Assembly (NCBI GenBank): GCA_947178085.1
Contig: CAMWWS010000069.1
Span: forward strand, 1-10,298
Length of the DNA: 10,298 nucleotides
Direction of reading: 5' to 3'
DNA from: an uncultured Lachnospiraceae bacterium
GTDB taxonomy: Bacteria > Bacillota_A > Clostridia > Lachnospirales > Lachnospiraceae
The notes below the pieces were generated by a model. That model saw only the letters and a program-made list of their open reading frames with translations. It did no database searches and was not told where the DNA came from. The translations under genes were made by a program, and so were the position numbers. Shown piece after piece: positions 1 to 6,224 of this stretch (the stretch's first letter is position 1; every line of letters starts with the position of its first letter).

Positions 1-126
1 CTATTATGGTATCCGCAGACAGCTTCTCGAGCTGCTGGATGAAGCTGTCAAAAAGCGTTCGCAAATCCAGCCAGGCCGGAATTGCAAACGCCCACGAATC
101 CAGCTCAGGTACAGGCACTTAAATAA
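1..126 (+). pseudogene. 3' end of an unidentified gene with an apparent frameshift
   Basis: The window opens inside a plus-strand reading frame (codons starting at base 2) whose peptide, YYGIRRQLLELLDEAVKK, looks like a normal amphipathic helix. After the A-run at 50-54 the same frame becomes unnatural (rich in Arg, Asn and Cys) and runs to a stop at 143-145. Moving back one base at the AAG codon 53-55 gives a protein-like tail beginning AFANPARPELQTP and ending VQALK at a TAA at 124-126. The simplest reading is a one-base deletion in the A-run, a sequencing error, or -1 frameshifting. The segment is about 52% GC, clearly richer than the flanking DNA. I do not recognise the family. The minus strand also has an open frame here, so strand assignment is only moderately secure. 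Confidence 0.35.
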
Positions 127-400
127 TAGAAAATCATGCATCTGACACCACTCTTCAACATGACTACTGCCAGGTTCCTGACTTGAACCAGATACAGTTT
201 ATCATATTTTATAATATAAGGCAAAATTTACTATTTGATTTTCAAGGTACAGTCGGAAAGTATGAACTTTCCTTAAGTTGACCACATTGGGTACTTAGCG
301 AGGTCTTTTCGAGCTTAGTACCGCTACGAGCGACAATGTAGCGCAAGCGTGCCCTGCGTTGATTTGTTTATATTGTACAACGCCCGTCCTGAAATTATTT
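127..400. other. Gene-free region with hairpins
   Basis: No convincing coding frame or promoter is visible. The first 120 bases are AT-rich with no clear structure beyond a 5-bp hairpin at 173-189. A perfect 7-bp hairpin lies at 255-261/266-272 with a 4-base loop; it is not followed by a T-run, so it is at best a weak terminator for the gene upstream. The paired stem-loops at 290-343 are listed separately. The minus-strand SGNH gene ends at 401, and I see no intrinsic terminator for it in this stretch. Confidence 0.6.
284..343. repeat. Double stem-loop, candidate interspersed repeat
   Basis: Two adjacent inverted repeats are visible. The first pairs GGTACTTAGC at 290-299 with GCTTAGTACC at 313-322, with one T-T mismatch. 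The second pairs CGCTAC at 322-327 with GTAGCG at 338-343 perfectly. ACATTG at 284-289 can also pair with CAATGT at 334-339, enclosing the first hairpin and excluding the second. The GC-rich, palindromic character against an AT-rich background, with no T-run, suits an interspersed intergenic repeat better than a terminator. From general familiarity, similar motifs occur between genes in Lachnospiraceae genomes, but I could not check copy number. Confidence 0.5.
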
Positions 401-1456
401 TTATGAATTCGGAAAATACTCCAAAATATACTCCTCCACAATTCTATCCGTCAGCTCATACATACTTTGAATAGCCTCTTCATAATTTTCCTTAGTAAGC
501 CTGCCCTCTCCTGCAATCATTCTATCACAGATTAGATGATTGATATCGCTGGTAAAATGAACAGGATCCATATAATTATCCAGATTGGTAATAATTTCTT
601 CGTCACCCTGATAAAAGTAGACTTCAGCGTTATCATACTGCAATATTGCGGCAATCGCCTGCGATTCATTATAAAGAAAAGAATCACGATTTCCACACCG
701 ATAATTGTAGTCCCACCAAAGCATGGAATAGGGCGAGAAGAAGAACTTGAAAGTCGTCTCAGGGTGTGCCTCTATTTGTGCGGTCAATAGTGCGATATTA
801 TCAGCAAGCTCTTTCTTATATAGGGTTTTCTCATACATAGGAGTAACGGTTGACGGGCGTCCATAGAATCCTAATGCATACTCTGTACCAAAATTTTTAT
901 CCTGCGCCCAATTATACGAAGTTCCCTCATCATAGTCACTTTTCATGGAAAAAAACAGCATATATGGAATTTTTTCCATTAGAACATCTTTATTCAGGAC
1001 ATAGGGTATGTCGTTCAGGTAATTAGTATCGTATAGATACAAAGGGCAGCCGGTGAGTTCATAAGTAGGTTCCGTACTGGCGAAGAGAGAAGTCGGGTCA
1101 ATATTATAAAAAATGTATTTTATATCACGACTTTGAAAAGCTATATCAAGCAGATAGCATAAATCGGCAGTTGCGCCATATGAACGGATTGCCTTTATGG
1201 CAGTGCAGTCAAACCCATCATCAAACCAGCGGTTATTATAGTTTTCGCACACGGATGAACCGACTATCAGGCTGTCGTAGTCAAAATTACGCAGAGTTCC
1301 GATACATTGATATTCTTTATCAGTGAGCACGCTTTTCAGCCCCGGAAGAGGCTTGTGATATTGATAAAAAGGGTCAAATATTACAACGGCTGCGATCACA
1401 AGCAAAAGTAAAGCCGCGCTTCTTATGAAAAATGAATTAATAAACTTTTGTTCCAT
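401..1456 (-). CDS. Membrane-anchored SGNH-like protein, partner of the MBOAT acyltransferase
   Basis: This 351-residue protein probably works outside the membrane, helping transfer acyl groups supplied by the MBOAT protein to a surface polymer. Residues about 6-27 form a single hydrophobic anchor and the rest is soluble. The block DSLIVGSSV (residues 61-69, GSS at 66-68) matches the nucleophile-serine region of DltD/AlgJ-like SGNH proteins. DPVHFTSD (from residue 297; Asp297, His300) supplies the C-terminal Asp-x-x-His pair. I chose the ATG at 1456 because GGAGG lies 8 bases upstream; the longer open frame would overlap the MBOAT gene, and an in-frame ATG at 1471 has no better site. The gene begins 22 bases after the MBOAT stop, so the two are surely co-transcribed. 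It could be a catalytic transferase, an esterase or a degenerate accessory; the polymer substrate cannot be told. Confidence 0.8.
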   Translation of the reverse strand: MEQKFINSFFIRSAALLLLVIAAVVIFDPFYQYHKPLPGLKSVLTDKEYQCIGTLRNFDYDSLIVGSSVCENYNNRWFDDGFDCTAIKAIRSYGATADLCYLLDIAFQSRDIKYIFYNIDPTSLFASTEPTYELTGCPLYLYDTNYLNDIPYVLNKDVLMEKIPYMLFFSMKSDYDEGTSYNWAQDKNFGTEYALGFYGRPSTVTPMYEKTLYKKELADNIALLTAQIEAHPETTFKFFFSPYSMLWWDYNYRCGNRDSFLYNESQAIAAILQYDNAEVYFYQGDEEIITNLDNYMDPVHFTSDINHLICDRMIAGEGRLTKENYEEAIQSMYELTDRIVEEYILEYFPNS

Positions 1457-1478
1457 ACTAATCGCCTCCATTAATTTG

Positions 1479-2987
1479 CTAGAAATTGAAATATAAAAAT
1501 GTGCTAACCTGTGATAATGAAATAATACACCATATAAAGATAATACATATTCCCCAGCATTTTGCGGAACTGAACTTTCCGTCTTCGGCAATCTCCAGAG
1601 CGTTTTTCCTGAAAATTAAGAAGAAGGAAAGCGCCAGATAAATAAGAAGAAAGAGCAGGAAAGCATATTTTATCATATTTGGAGCAATAACTTGAAGAGC
1701 TTTTTTAATAACATAAAATTCAGCAATATCTAACTTGGAAGCAATGTCAAACATTTTCCCTGTATATTCAAATCCAAACAGATGCTTAAACATCTGTACT
1801 GCATCCGAAACACTTTCACTCCGAAAGAAAACCCATAAAAGATTGAAAATAGTGAAAGTAAAAAACCAGCCGACCCAGGCGGGGATATGGAATTTTGACG
1901 GCTTCTTTTCCGGTCTTCCTTTGATTCCCACGATTCCAAGGCTGTCCCATGCAACAAAAAGCCCCTGTATACAGCCCCAGATAACAAATGTCCACGACGC
2001 CCCATGCCATAGACCGCTTAGGAAAAATACAACAAGAATATTCAGAATAGTCCGCAGCTTACCCCGCCTGTTGCCGCCAAGCGGAATATAAACATAAGTA
2101 GTGAAAAAACGCGATAGTGTAATATGCCATCTTTGCCAGGTTTCTTTAATGGAACAAGCTTTATAAGGTGAGTTGAAATTGACGGGAAGTATAATGTTGA
2201 ACATTCTTGCAAGTCCCATCGCCATATCGGAATAACCGCTGAAATCAAAATAAAGTTCAAAAGCAAAGGACAAAATAACGAACAGAGTTGAAAGTGAATC
2301 AAGGCTATAGGCTTGTCCGAAGCCATAATTTGCGACAAGCGCCAGAACATCGGCAAGCAGCACTTTTTTTCCAAGACCCAGAACGAACAGAATGATGCCT
2401 TGTGCAAAATTCTGAGCATTAAATCTACGACTAGAAGTGTCTTCTAATTGAGGAATCATTTCTGTATGCAGAACGATCGGACCGGCAACCAACTGAGGGA
2501 AAAATGTGACAAAGGCTGCATAAGTTATAATGGAATAATGCTCTGCCCTTCCCAAACAGCGGTCTATGATAAATGAAAGCTGTTGAAAGGTAAAAAAGCT
2601 GATACCAAGCGGCAGCAGAATATTTTTAAGTGCAAAACCCGTATGAAAAGCCGCATTGATATTTTCTATAAAGAAATCATAATATTTGAAATAAAAAAGC
2701 AGTCCCAGGTTAAATGCAATTCCTGCAATCAAACAAATGCGATGGCCGATACGTTTCCACAGCATAGACTTATCAAATGTAAGAAGAACGCTCAACAAGT
2801 AATTGACGGCAATGCTTACTATAATAATTGCAAGATAATAGAAATTGAAGTAGCCGTAGAACCACAAGGACATAGCAGTCAGGAAGAACTTCGCCAACTC
2901 ATAGCGCTTATAATGGTTCAGGCCATACCAGCCAATTAGAGTAATTGGCAGAAATATGAAAATAAATATAAAAGAATTAAATAGCAT
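1479..2987 (-). CDS. MBOAT family membrane O-acyltransferase (AlgI/DltB-like)
   Basis: A 502-residue polytopic membrane protein of the MBOAT superfamily, which moves acyl groups from a cytoplasmic donor across the membrane to extracytoplasmic sugars or polymers. It opens with the typical MLFNSFIFIF and has about ten hydrophobic segments. Family marks in order: GISFFTFQ (128-135), YFDFSGYSDMAMG (246-258), the SPYKA...TWQRWHITLSRF block with His288, and SGLWHGASW, whose His328 is the expected catalytic histidine. Length is normal for the AlgI/DltB/PatA group. The start is the ATG at 2987, preceded by GGGAG 5 bases upstream; an upstream in-frame TTG is less likely. There is no dltA, dltC or dltX nearby, so D-alanylation of teichoic acid is not implied. 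O-acetylation of an exopolysaccharide, teichoic acid or glycan is the better guess. It is first in an operon with the SGNH-like gene. Confidence 0.92.
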   Translation of the reverse strand: MLFNSFIFIFIFLPITLIGWYGLNHYKRYELAKFFLTAMSLWFYGYFNFYYLAIIIVSIAVNYLLSVLLTFDKSMLWKRIGHRICLIAGIAFNLGLLFYFKYYDFFIENINAAFHTGFALKNILLPLGISFFTFQQLSFIIDRCLGRAEHYSIITYAAFVTFFPQLVAGPIVLHTEMIPQLEDTSSRRFNAQNFAQGIILFVLGLGKKVLLADVLALVANYGFGQAYSLDSLSTLFVILSFAFELYFDFSGYSDMAMGLARMFNIILPVNFNSPYKACSIKETWQRWHITLSRFFTTYVYIPLGGNRRGKLRTILNILVVFFLSGLWHGASWTFVIWGCIQGLFVAWDSLGIVGIKGRPEKKPSKFHIPAWVGWFFTFTIFNLLWVFFRSESVSDAVQMFKHLFGFEYTGKMFDIASKLDIAEFYVIKKALQVIAPNMIKYAFLLFLLIYLALSFFLIFRKNALEIAEDGKFSSAKCWGICIIFIWCIISLSQVSTFLYFNF

Positions 2988-3099
2988 AAGCGCTCCCAAG
3001 CAAATTATTTTAAAAGTCAGTATATCCCGGCAAGGTTTTTTCCATGCAGAAAGAATTTGTTAATCTGATTTAGTAATTCAGTATTTATTAATATGGAAT

Positions 3100-3128
3100 A
3101 GTATACCAAATAAGGAAAATGGATACAA
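3100..3128 (-). promoter_or_regulatory. Extended -10 promoter for the MBOAT operon
   Basis: On the minus strand, TTGTAT (3123-3128) lies 17 bases before TATACT (3100-3105), and TGG just upstream of the -10 gives an extended -10 (TGnTATACT). The start point would be near 3093, leaving a leader of about 105 bases before the MBOAT ATG. The -35 is poor (3 of 6) but the extended -10 compensates. Confidence 0.6.
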
Positions 3129-3194
3129 TGATAATATTCCGATAAAGGAAATATAAACATATATTTTGTGGGAGAACTTTTATAGGAGAGATGT

Positions 3195-3356
3195 ATGATG
3201 GGAAAAAAGGCGTTTATAATTTTATTGGTTGGACTTCTTCTTATAATAATGACCGGCTGCAGTGAATCTACACCGACAGGAGAAATGGTATATAAAAAAA
3301 CTGCAAACGAAACGTTTTGCAATGAGTATGCTTTGGGTTCTGCAAATCTTTTTTAA
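3195..3356 (+). CDS. Very small predicted lipoprotein
   Basis: A 53-residue open frame starting MMGKKAFIILLVG. It has a lysine pair, a hydrophobic core (about residues 6-19) and a lipobox ending in MTGC (cysteine 22), so it should be lipidated and anchored to the outer face of the membrane. The mature part is only about 32 residues, with one further cysteine at position 42, and ends in ANLF. AGGAG at 3184-3188 lies 6 bases before the first ATG and 9 before the second (3198); either could be used. The combination of a well-placed ribosome site and a textbook lipoprotein signal is hard to get by chance. I do not recognise the mature peptide. It could be a genuine small lipoprotein or the surviving front end of a larger lost one. 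It lies divergently upstream of the MBOAT operon. Confidence 0.6.
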   Translation: MMGKKAFIILLVGLLLIIMTGCSESTPTGEMVYKKTANETFCNEYALGSANLF

Positions 3357-3394
3357 ATAGTTAATAAAGTTTAGATATCTTTTATGAATTCGTC

Positions 3395-3423
3395 ATGATT
3401 TGGACATATTTTATTGTTACAAT
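3395..3423 (+). promoter_or_regulatory. Possible extended -10 promoter
   Basis: TACAAT at 3418-3423 is preceded by TGT (3415-3417), giving an extended -10. The hexamer 17 bases upstream (3395-3400, ATGATT) matches the -35 consensus at only 3 of 6 positions. A start near 3430 would give a transcript of about 115 bases ending at the terminator at 3546, without a convincing reading frame. Confidence 0.35.
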
Positions 3424-3429
3424 ATTTAT

Positions 3430-3546
3430 ATCAAAAGAAGCTGTGGGGTTGTTTACGTGAGGTCTTCGGTTCCAACAGCTTCGACAAAAAACAATTAAAA
3501 TTTATATAGAAAAAAGAGAATCCTAATGTGTTGGATTCTCTTTTTT
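3430..3546 (+). ncRNA. Candidate small RNA with 5' stem-loop and terminator
   Basis: Between the tiny lipoprotein and the terminator lies a short segment with no good open frame. An 8-bp perfect inverted repeat, GAAGCTGT (3437-3444) with ACAGCTTC (3475-3482), encloses a 30-base loop. An A/T-rich single-stranded stretch follows, then the strong terminator hairpin at 3510-3546. A weak extended -10 promoter at 3415-3423 would start a transcript just before the first stem. The layout is that of a free-standing small RNA, but the segment could equally be the 3' untranslated tail of the lipoprotein message. No known RNA family was recognised. Confidence 0.35.
3510..3546. terminator. Bidirectional intrinsic terminator
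   Basis: GAGAATCC (3516-3523) pairs perfectly with GGATTCTC (3533-3540) across a 9-base loop; the stem is flanked by six A (3510-3515) and six T (3541-3546). Because both flanks fit, it can end plus-strand transcripts from the lipoprotein or small-RNA side and the minus-strand esterase operon, whose stop codon is about 20 bases away. Confidence 0.9.
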
Positions 3547-3564
3547 AGTAGGAAAACAAGTCTA

Positions 3565-4641
3565 TTACCAATTCATAATTTCCTTTATTTTCTGAACCAG
3601 CATCCATGCCGATTTATTATGCGTTCTGGAACTTGGGTGGAAATCAACAACATATCCGTCACTTTCCTGATGCAAATTAAATTTCATGGAATGAATATTT
3701 TCGTCATTTGTATCTTTTTTATATGCGGCGATTGCCTTTTCTATATATGGGAATAACCGCTGATTCATGATTCCGTATGTACACAGGATAACTGAGTCAG
3801 GATTCAGGCGGCGTATATCCTGCAGGAATTTCTGGTATGAAGCTGCAAATTCTTCCTGCCTGTCTTCCTTGTCCTGACAAAAGCTGTCGTCATTTGTTCC
3901 GAGATTCAGTACTATTAAATCAGGCTTATAATTTGCAAAATCCCAAGATTTTCCCATTATTGCTTCCTGATTAATTGTACCCCTGGAAAATCCTATTATA
4001 GGATAATGAGGCGGAACCAACTGATCTGCTAACCTTTCGTCAGTTTGTGTAAAACCTGAAATAATACCATAACCGCTATATGATACCATGCTGTAATCGG
4101 CATGCAGTGCCTGAGCGGTCAGATAAGCATATGTTTTGGTTACATCTTCCGTTGCGGTGGAAAAAGTGTGTTCCAGATTACTGTCGTCTACTCCATAGCC
4201 GCAAGTGATGGAATCTCCTATGAATTCCAGACAACGGAGCCGTTTTTTCGCAGGAGTCAGGACGGCGTTTTCATCAGCTATAAGCTGCTTGATGCCAACA
4301 ATCGACATCGGAGACTCCGATAATTTTATCACTTGTACGTGATATGTATGAGTCGTGTCGCTGTTAATGAGCGTATATTGCCTTTCAGATGCAGTGAGCA
4401 TATCGTCTACAACGCGTATGCCATCGATTAGAACAGCGATGCGTACCTTATCCTGCATGGGTGCATCCTTTGACGCTGCATTATCATCACCCTGAAGCAA
4501 AAGTTCCAGATGGCTTCCTTGAAAGTCGAACTCGATGCCGCTTCCGGAAAGCGCGAGCCAGAGGATGTTATCCTGAAAAAGGGTTCTGCCCACGTATTTA
4601 ACATGGCTGTCATCAGTCGTATAATATTTAAGTGATTCCAT
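3565..4641 (-). CDS. SGNH/GDSL esterase of the carbohydrate esterase family 2 type
   Basis: A 358-residue two-domain hydrolase expected to remove acetyl groups from carbohydrates. Residues about 1-125 form a beta-rich N-terminal domain of the CE2 kind (HVKYVGRT, then a stretch with WLALSGSGIEFDF). The SGNH domain follows: FIGDSITCGYG (140-150, nucleophile Ser144), an SGYG turn (Gly190), LNLGTND (245-251, Asn250 of the oxyanion hole) and VDFHPS (Asp333, His335). The Asp-to-His spacing is two residues rather than the usual three of SGNH hydrolases. There is no signal peptide or membrane segment, so it should act in the cytoplasm, perhaps on imported acetylated oligosaccharides. The ATG at 4641 has AAAGGA 8-9 bases upstream. 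It lies 27 bases after the Rpn gene with no promoter between, so it is the second gene of that operon. Confidence 0.85.
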   Translation of the reverse strand: MESLKYYTTDDSHVKYVGRTLFQDNILWLALSGSGIEFDFQGSHLELLLQGDDNAASKDAPMQDKVRIAVLIDGIRVVDDMLTASERQYTLINSDTTHTYHVQVIKLSESPMSIVGIKQLIADENAVLTPAKKRLRCLEFIGDSITCGYGVDDSNLEHTFSTATEDVTKTYAYLTAQALHADYSMVSYSGYGIISGFTQTDERLADQLVPPHYPIIGFSRGTINQEAIMGKSWDFANYKPDLIVLNLGTNDDSFCQDKEDRQEEFAASYQKFLQDIRRLNPDSVILCTYGIMNQRLFPYIEKAIAAYKKDTNDENIHSMKFNLHQESDGYVVDFHPSSRTHNKSAWMLVQKIKEIMNW

Positions 4642-4668
4642 AAGTATATTCCTTTCTGGTGTGATGTT

Positions 4669-5892
4669 TTACTGAATTGTAATATTAGCAGAGGTTAAAA
4701 CCTCATTAACTCTGTCAAGTGTAGTGCTAAGTATATCTGCAATTTCTTCAGACGTTTTTCTGGAAATATACAGACTTAAAATTCTGGCTTCTTCCTTAGC
4801 AGCGTTGGCTTCTCTTTTGGCAGAGTCAGCTTCCTTCTTGGCAGCGTTGGCCTCTTCCTTAGCAGCCTTGATTTCAGCCTTGGCTTTGGTCTGGGCTCTT
4901 TCCACAGCAGCTTTGGCATCCGCTTTAGCATTTGCTACCTCTTCCTTCATTTCTTCAACCATGAGTCTTTCCATATTACGGTCCATAATATATAACGCTT
5001 CTGATAACATATTCATCAACTCCTCCGGTTTATATGCAAATTCGGTAATCTCCTGATAAATAGGAAGAAACATGGGAAAGTGCCTGACCAACGATGAAAT
5101 TTCATTGACATCGTCTGAGCTTAAAAAAGTCAGCCATGCGTCCTGTAATGTACTGCTTTTGGTTATATTATGTACGATTGAATGAAAGGTGTCAAGACAT
5201 AAAAATATATCTTCGTGAAGCCCTGCATTATTCTTATATATACCGGTATCGAAAGCAGCAGTGCGTACATGGATGTACTTTCCATTGACGGAGTGAAATT
5301 CTGCGGGGCTCTTCTCCATCAGAATTATGCAATAGACCTTGTGTAAGTCATTAAAAGAAAAATTCTTTCCCTGCTTATTTTTGACTTTTTCATACTGCCG
5401 CATAATGATATCGGAAGCATAGCAGTCTGTGCGTGCTAGCGGAAAACTGTAGCCAATCTTCTGCATTTCTACATTTGCATAAGAGTCGTCGTCGAGGCGT
5501 ACCAGTACATCCATAATGACGAAGCTGCCTGATTCACTTAAGCGGGTGCCTTCTCGTGGAAGGATTTCCATTATGGATATTTTCTTGCCAAGGATGGAAG
5601 AAAGTAAGGATTCCAGCCTTTCCTTGTGTATTTCCGGCTTGAAAACTTTGCGGAATACGGGATCATAAGTGATGCGCAGACCGTGTTTCCCGATACAGAA
5701 ATCCAAAAGCTCCTGTTGAATATTCGGTGGGAATTGAAGAAAATCATTCCATGCAGACGGATATTTCGCCAGAAATTGTTTCACAGCCTGATGAGATGGA
5801 AAAGACGGAAATAGCTTCGGATAGGCTATAGATGTGGTAAGTGTGTCGTTTGCGTCATTGACGCGAGTTGCATGACTTTTGTTTTTTGACAT
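4669..5892 (-). CDS. Rpn family PD-(D/E)XK nuclease / transposase-like protein
   Basis: A 407-residue member of the Rpn/PDDEXK_2 group, DNA nucleases related to transposases and linked in Escherichia coli to RecA-independent recombination. The family entry motif is TYDPVFRKVF (75-84). The catalytic core is Asp128 (in FVIMDVLV) and Glu142-Met-Gln144 (in NVEMQ), followed by LARTDCYASD (152-161), where Arg154 fits the conserved arginine. Residues about 305-370 are a highly charged, alanine-rich coiled coil built of heptads. The C-terminal RKTSEEIADILSTTLDRVNE looks like the short helical tail common in these proteins. All core residues are present, so it may be active. AAGGAGG lies 7 bases before the ATG at 5892. 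No flanking terminal repeats are seen, so it is not inside an intact insertion sequence. It leads an operon with the esterase. Confidence 0.88.
   Translation of the reverse strand: MSKNKSHATRVNDANDTLTTSIAYPKLFPSFPSHQAVKQFLAKYPSAWNDFLQFPPNIQQELLDFCIGKHGLRITYDPVFRKVFKPEIHKERLESLLSSILGKKISIMEILPREGTRLSESGSFVIMDVLVRLDDDSYANVEMQKIGYSFPLARTDCYASDIIMRQYEKVKNKQGKNFSFNDLHKVYCIILMEKSPAEFHSVNGKYIHVRTAAFDTGIYKNNAGLHEDIFLCLDTFHSIVHNITKSSTLQDAWLTFLSSDDVNEISSLVRHFPMFLPIYQEITEFAYKPEELMNMLSEALYIMDRNMERLMVEEMKEEVANAKADAKAAVERAQTKAKAEIKAAKEEANAAKKEADSAKREANAAKEEARILSLYISRKTSEEIADILSTTLDRVNEVLTSANITIQ
4783..4883 (-). repeat. 21-base in-frame tandem repeat in the Rpn coiled coil
   Basis: Near-identical 21-base units, read on the plus strand, start at 4800, 4821, 4842 and 4863, each beginning CAG and three of them ending CTTGG or CTTAG. 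They encode heptads of the form AAKEEAN, AAKKEAD, SAKREAN and AAKEEAR (residues 343-370). Such repeats can gain or lose units in frame, changing only the length of the coiled coil. Confidence 0.75.
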
Positions 5893-5917
5893 GATGTGTC
5901 CTCCTTAGAATTGGTGC

Positions 5918-5955
5918 AATAGAAAAAATGCCTTGTAGAGACCGAATTTTCTATT
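5918..5955 (-). promoter_or_regulatory. Leader stem-loop before the Rpn gene
   Basis: AATAGAAAA (5918-5926) and TTTTCTATT (5947-5955) form a 9-bp perfect but A/T-rich stem with a 20-base loop, in the leader of the Rpn message and ending about 12 bases before its ribosome binding site. It is close enough to influence translation, but no known riboswitch or binding motif was recognised. Confidence 0.3.
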
Positions 5956-6042
5956 ACATAAATGGAAAAGCTGTTCAGAGCAGGAAGCGCTCAAAACAGA
6001 TGTGAAACAGAAAGTTCCACTGAGTTGATTGTTATGGATAAG

Positions 6043-6071
6043 AGTATAACAGGTGTACGGTATGGTGTCAA
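6043..6071 (-). promoter_or_regulatory. Sigma-A promoter for the Rpn-esterase operon
   Basis: On the minus strand a perfect TTGACA (6066-6071) lies 17 bases before TATACT (6043-6048), with TGT directly upstream of the -10. The start point would be near 6036, giving a leader of about 145 bases before the Rpn ATG. Confidence 0.8.
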
Positions 6072-6106
6072 TTATAAAAAGGTAATATGTTGTATATGAT
6101 AGAAAG

Positions 6107-6135
6107 TTGACACAGGCTGACAGATTCCATATAAT
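6107..6135 (+). promoter_or_regulatory. Perfect-consensus sigma-A promoter for the CapA gene
   Basis: TTGACA (6107-6112) and TATAAT (6130-6135) are both exact, with the ideal 17-base spacer. Transcription would start near 6142, leaving a leader of about 83 bases. Its -35 is 35 bases from that of the divergent Rpn promoter, so a regulator bound between could control both. Confidence 0.88.
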
Positions 6136-6224
6136 ACTTTCTAAAAAATAGTGACATATTAAGCAAAATGAGAAAACATCTATGAATTGAATAATATCCT
6201 TTATGAAAGACGGAGAGAAGAAAA

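Noticed and set aside
1..118. Minus-strand open frame starting with GTG at 118 and running off the window start, with a fairly protein-like peptide.
   Set aside because: It has no ribosome binding site and a stop codon directly upstream, and it lies codon-for-codon opposite the plus-strand frame, which often yields protein-like shadows. Kept only as an alternative.
401..2987. Dlt operon (D-alanylation of teichoic acids).
   Set aside because: Only DltB/DltD-like members are present; no D-alanine ligase, carrier protein or DltX is nearby, so the general acyltransferase label is safer.
3017..3322. Minus-strand 101-residue open frame upstream of the MBOAT gene.
   Set aside because: It overlaps the MBOAT promoter and lies antisense to the small lipoprotein; it has no ribosome site of note and no recognisable protein features.
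4724..5056. Plus-strand 110-residue Ala/Ser/Leu-rich frame resembling a membrane protein.
   Set aside because: It is the antisense image of the Rpn heptad repeats; the hydrophobic look comes from complementing Lys/Glu/Ala codons.
4669..5892. Intact insertion sequence around the Rpn gene.
   Set aside because: No terminal inverted repeats or target duplications were seen, the gene has a host-type promoter and leader, and Rpn proteins usually sit outside classical IS structures.
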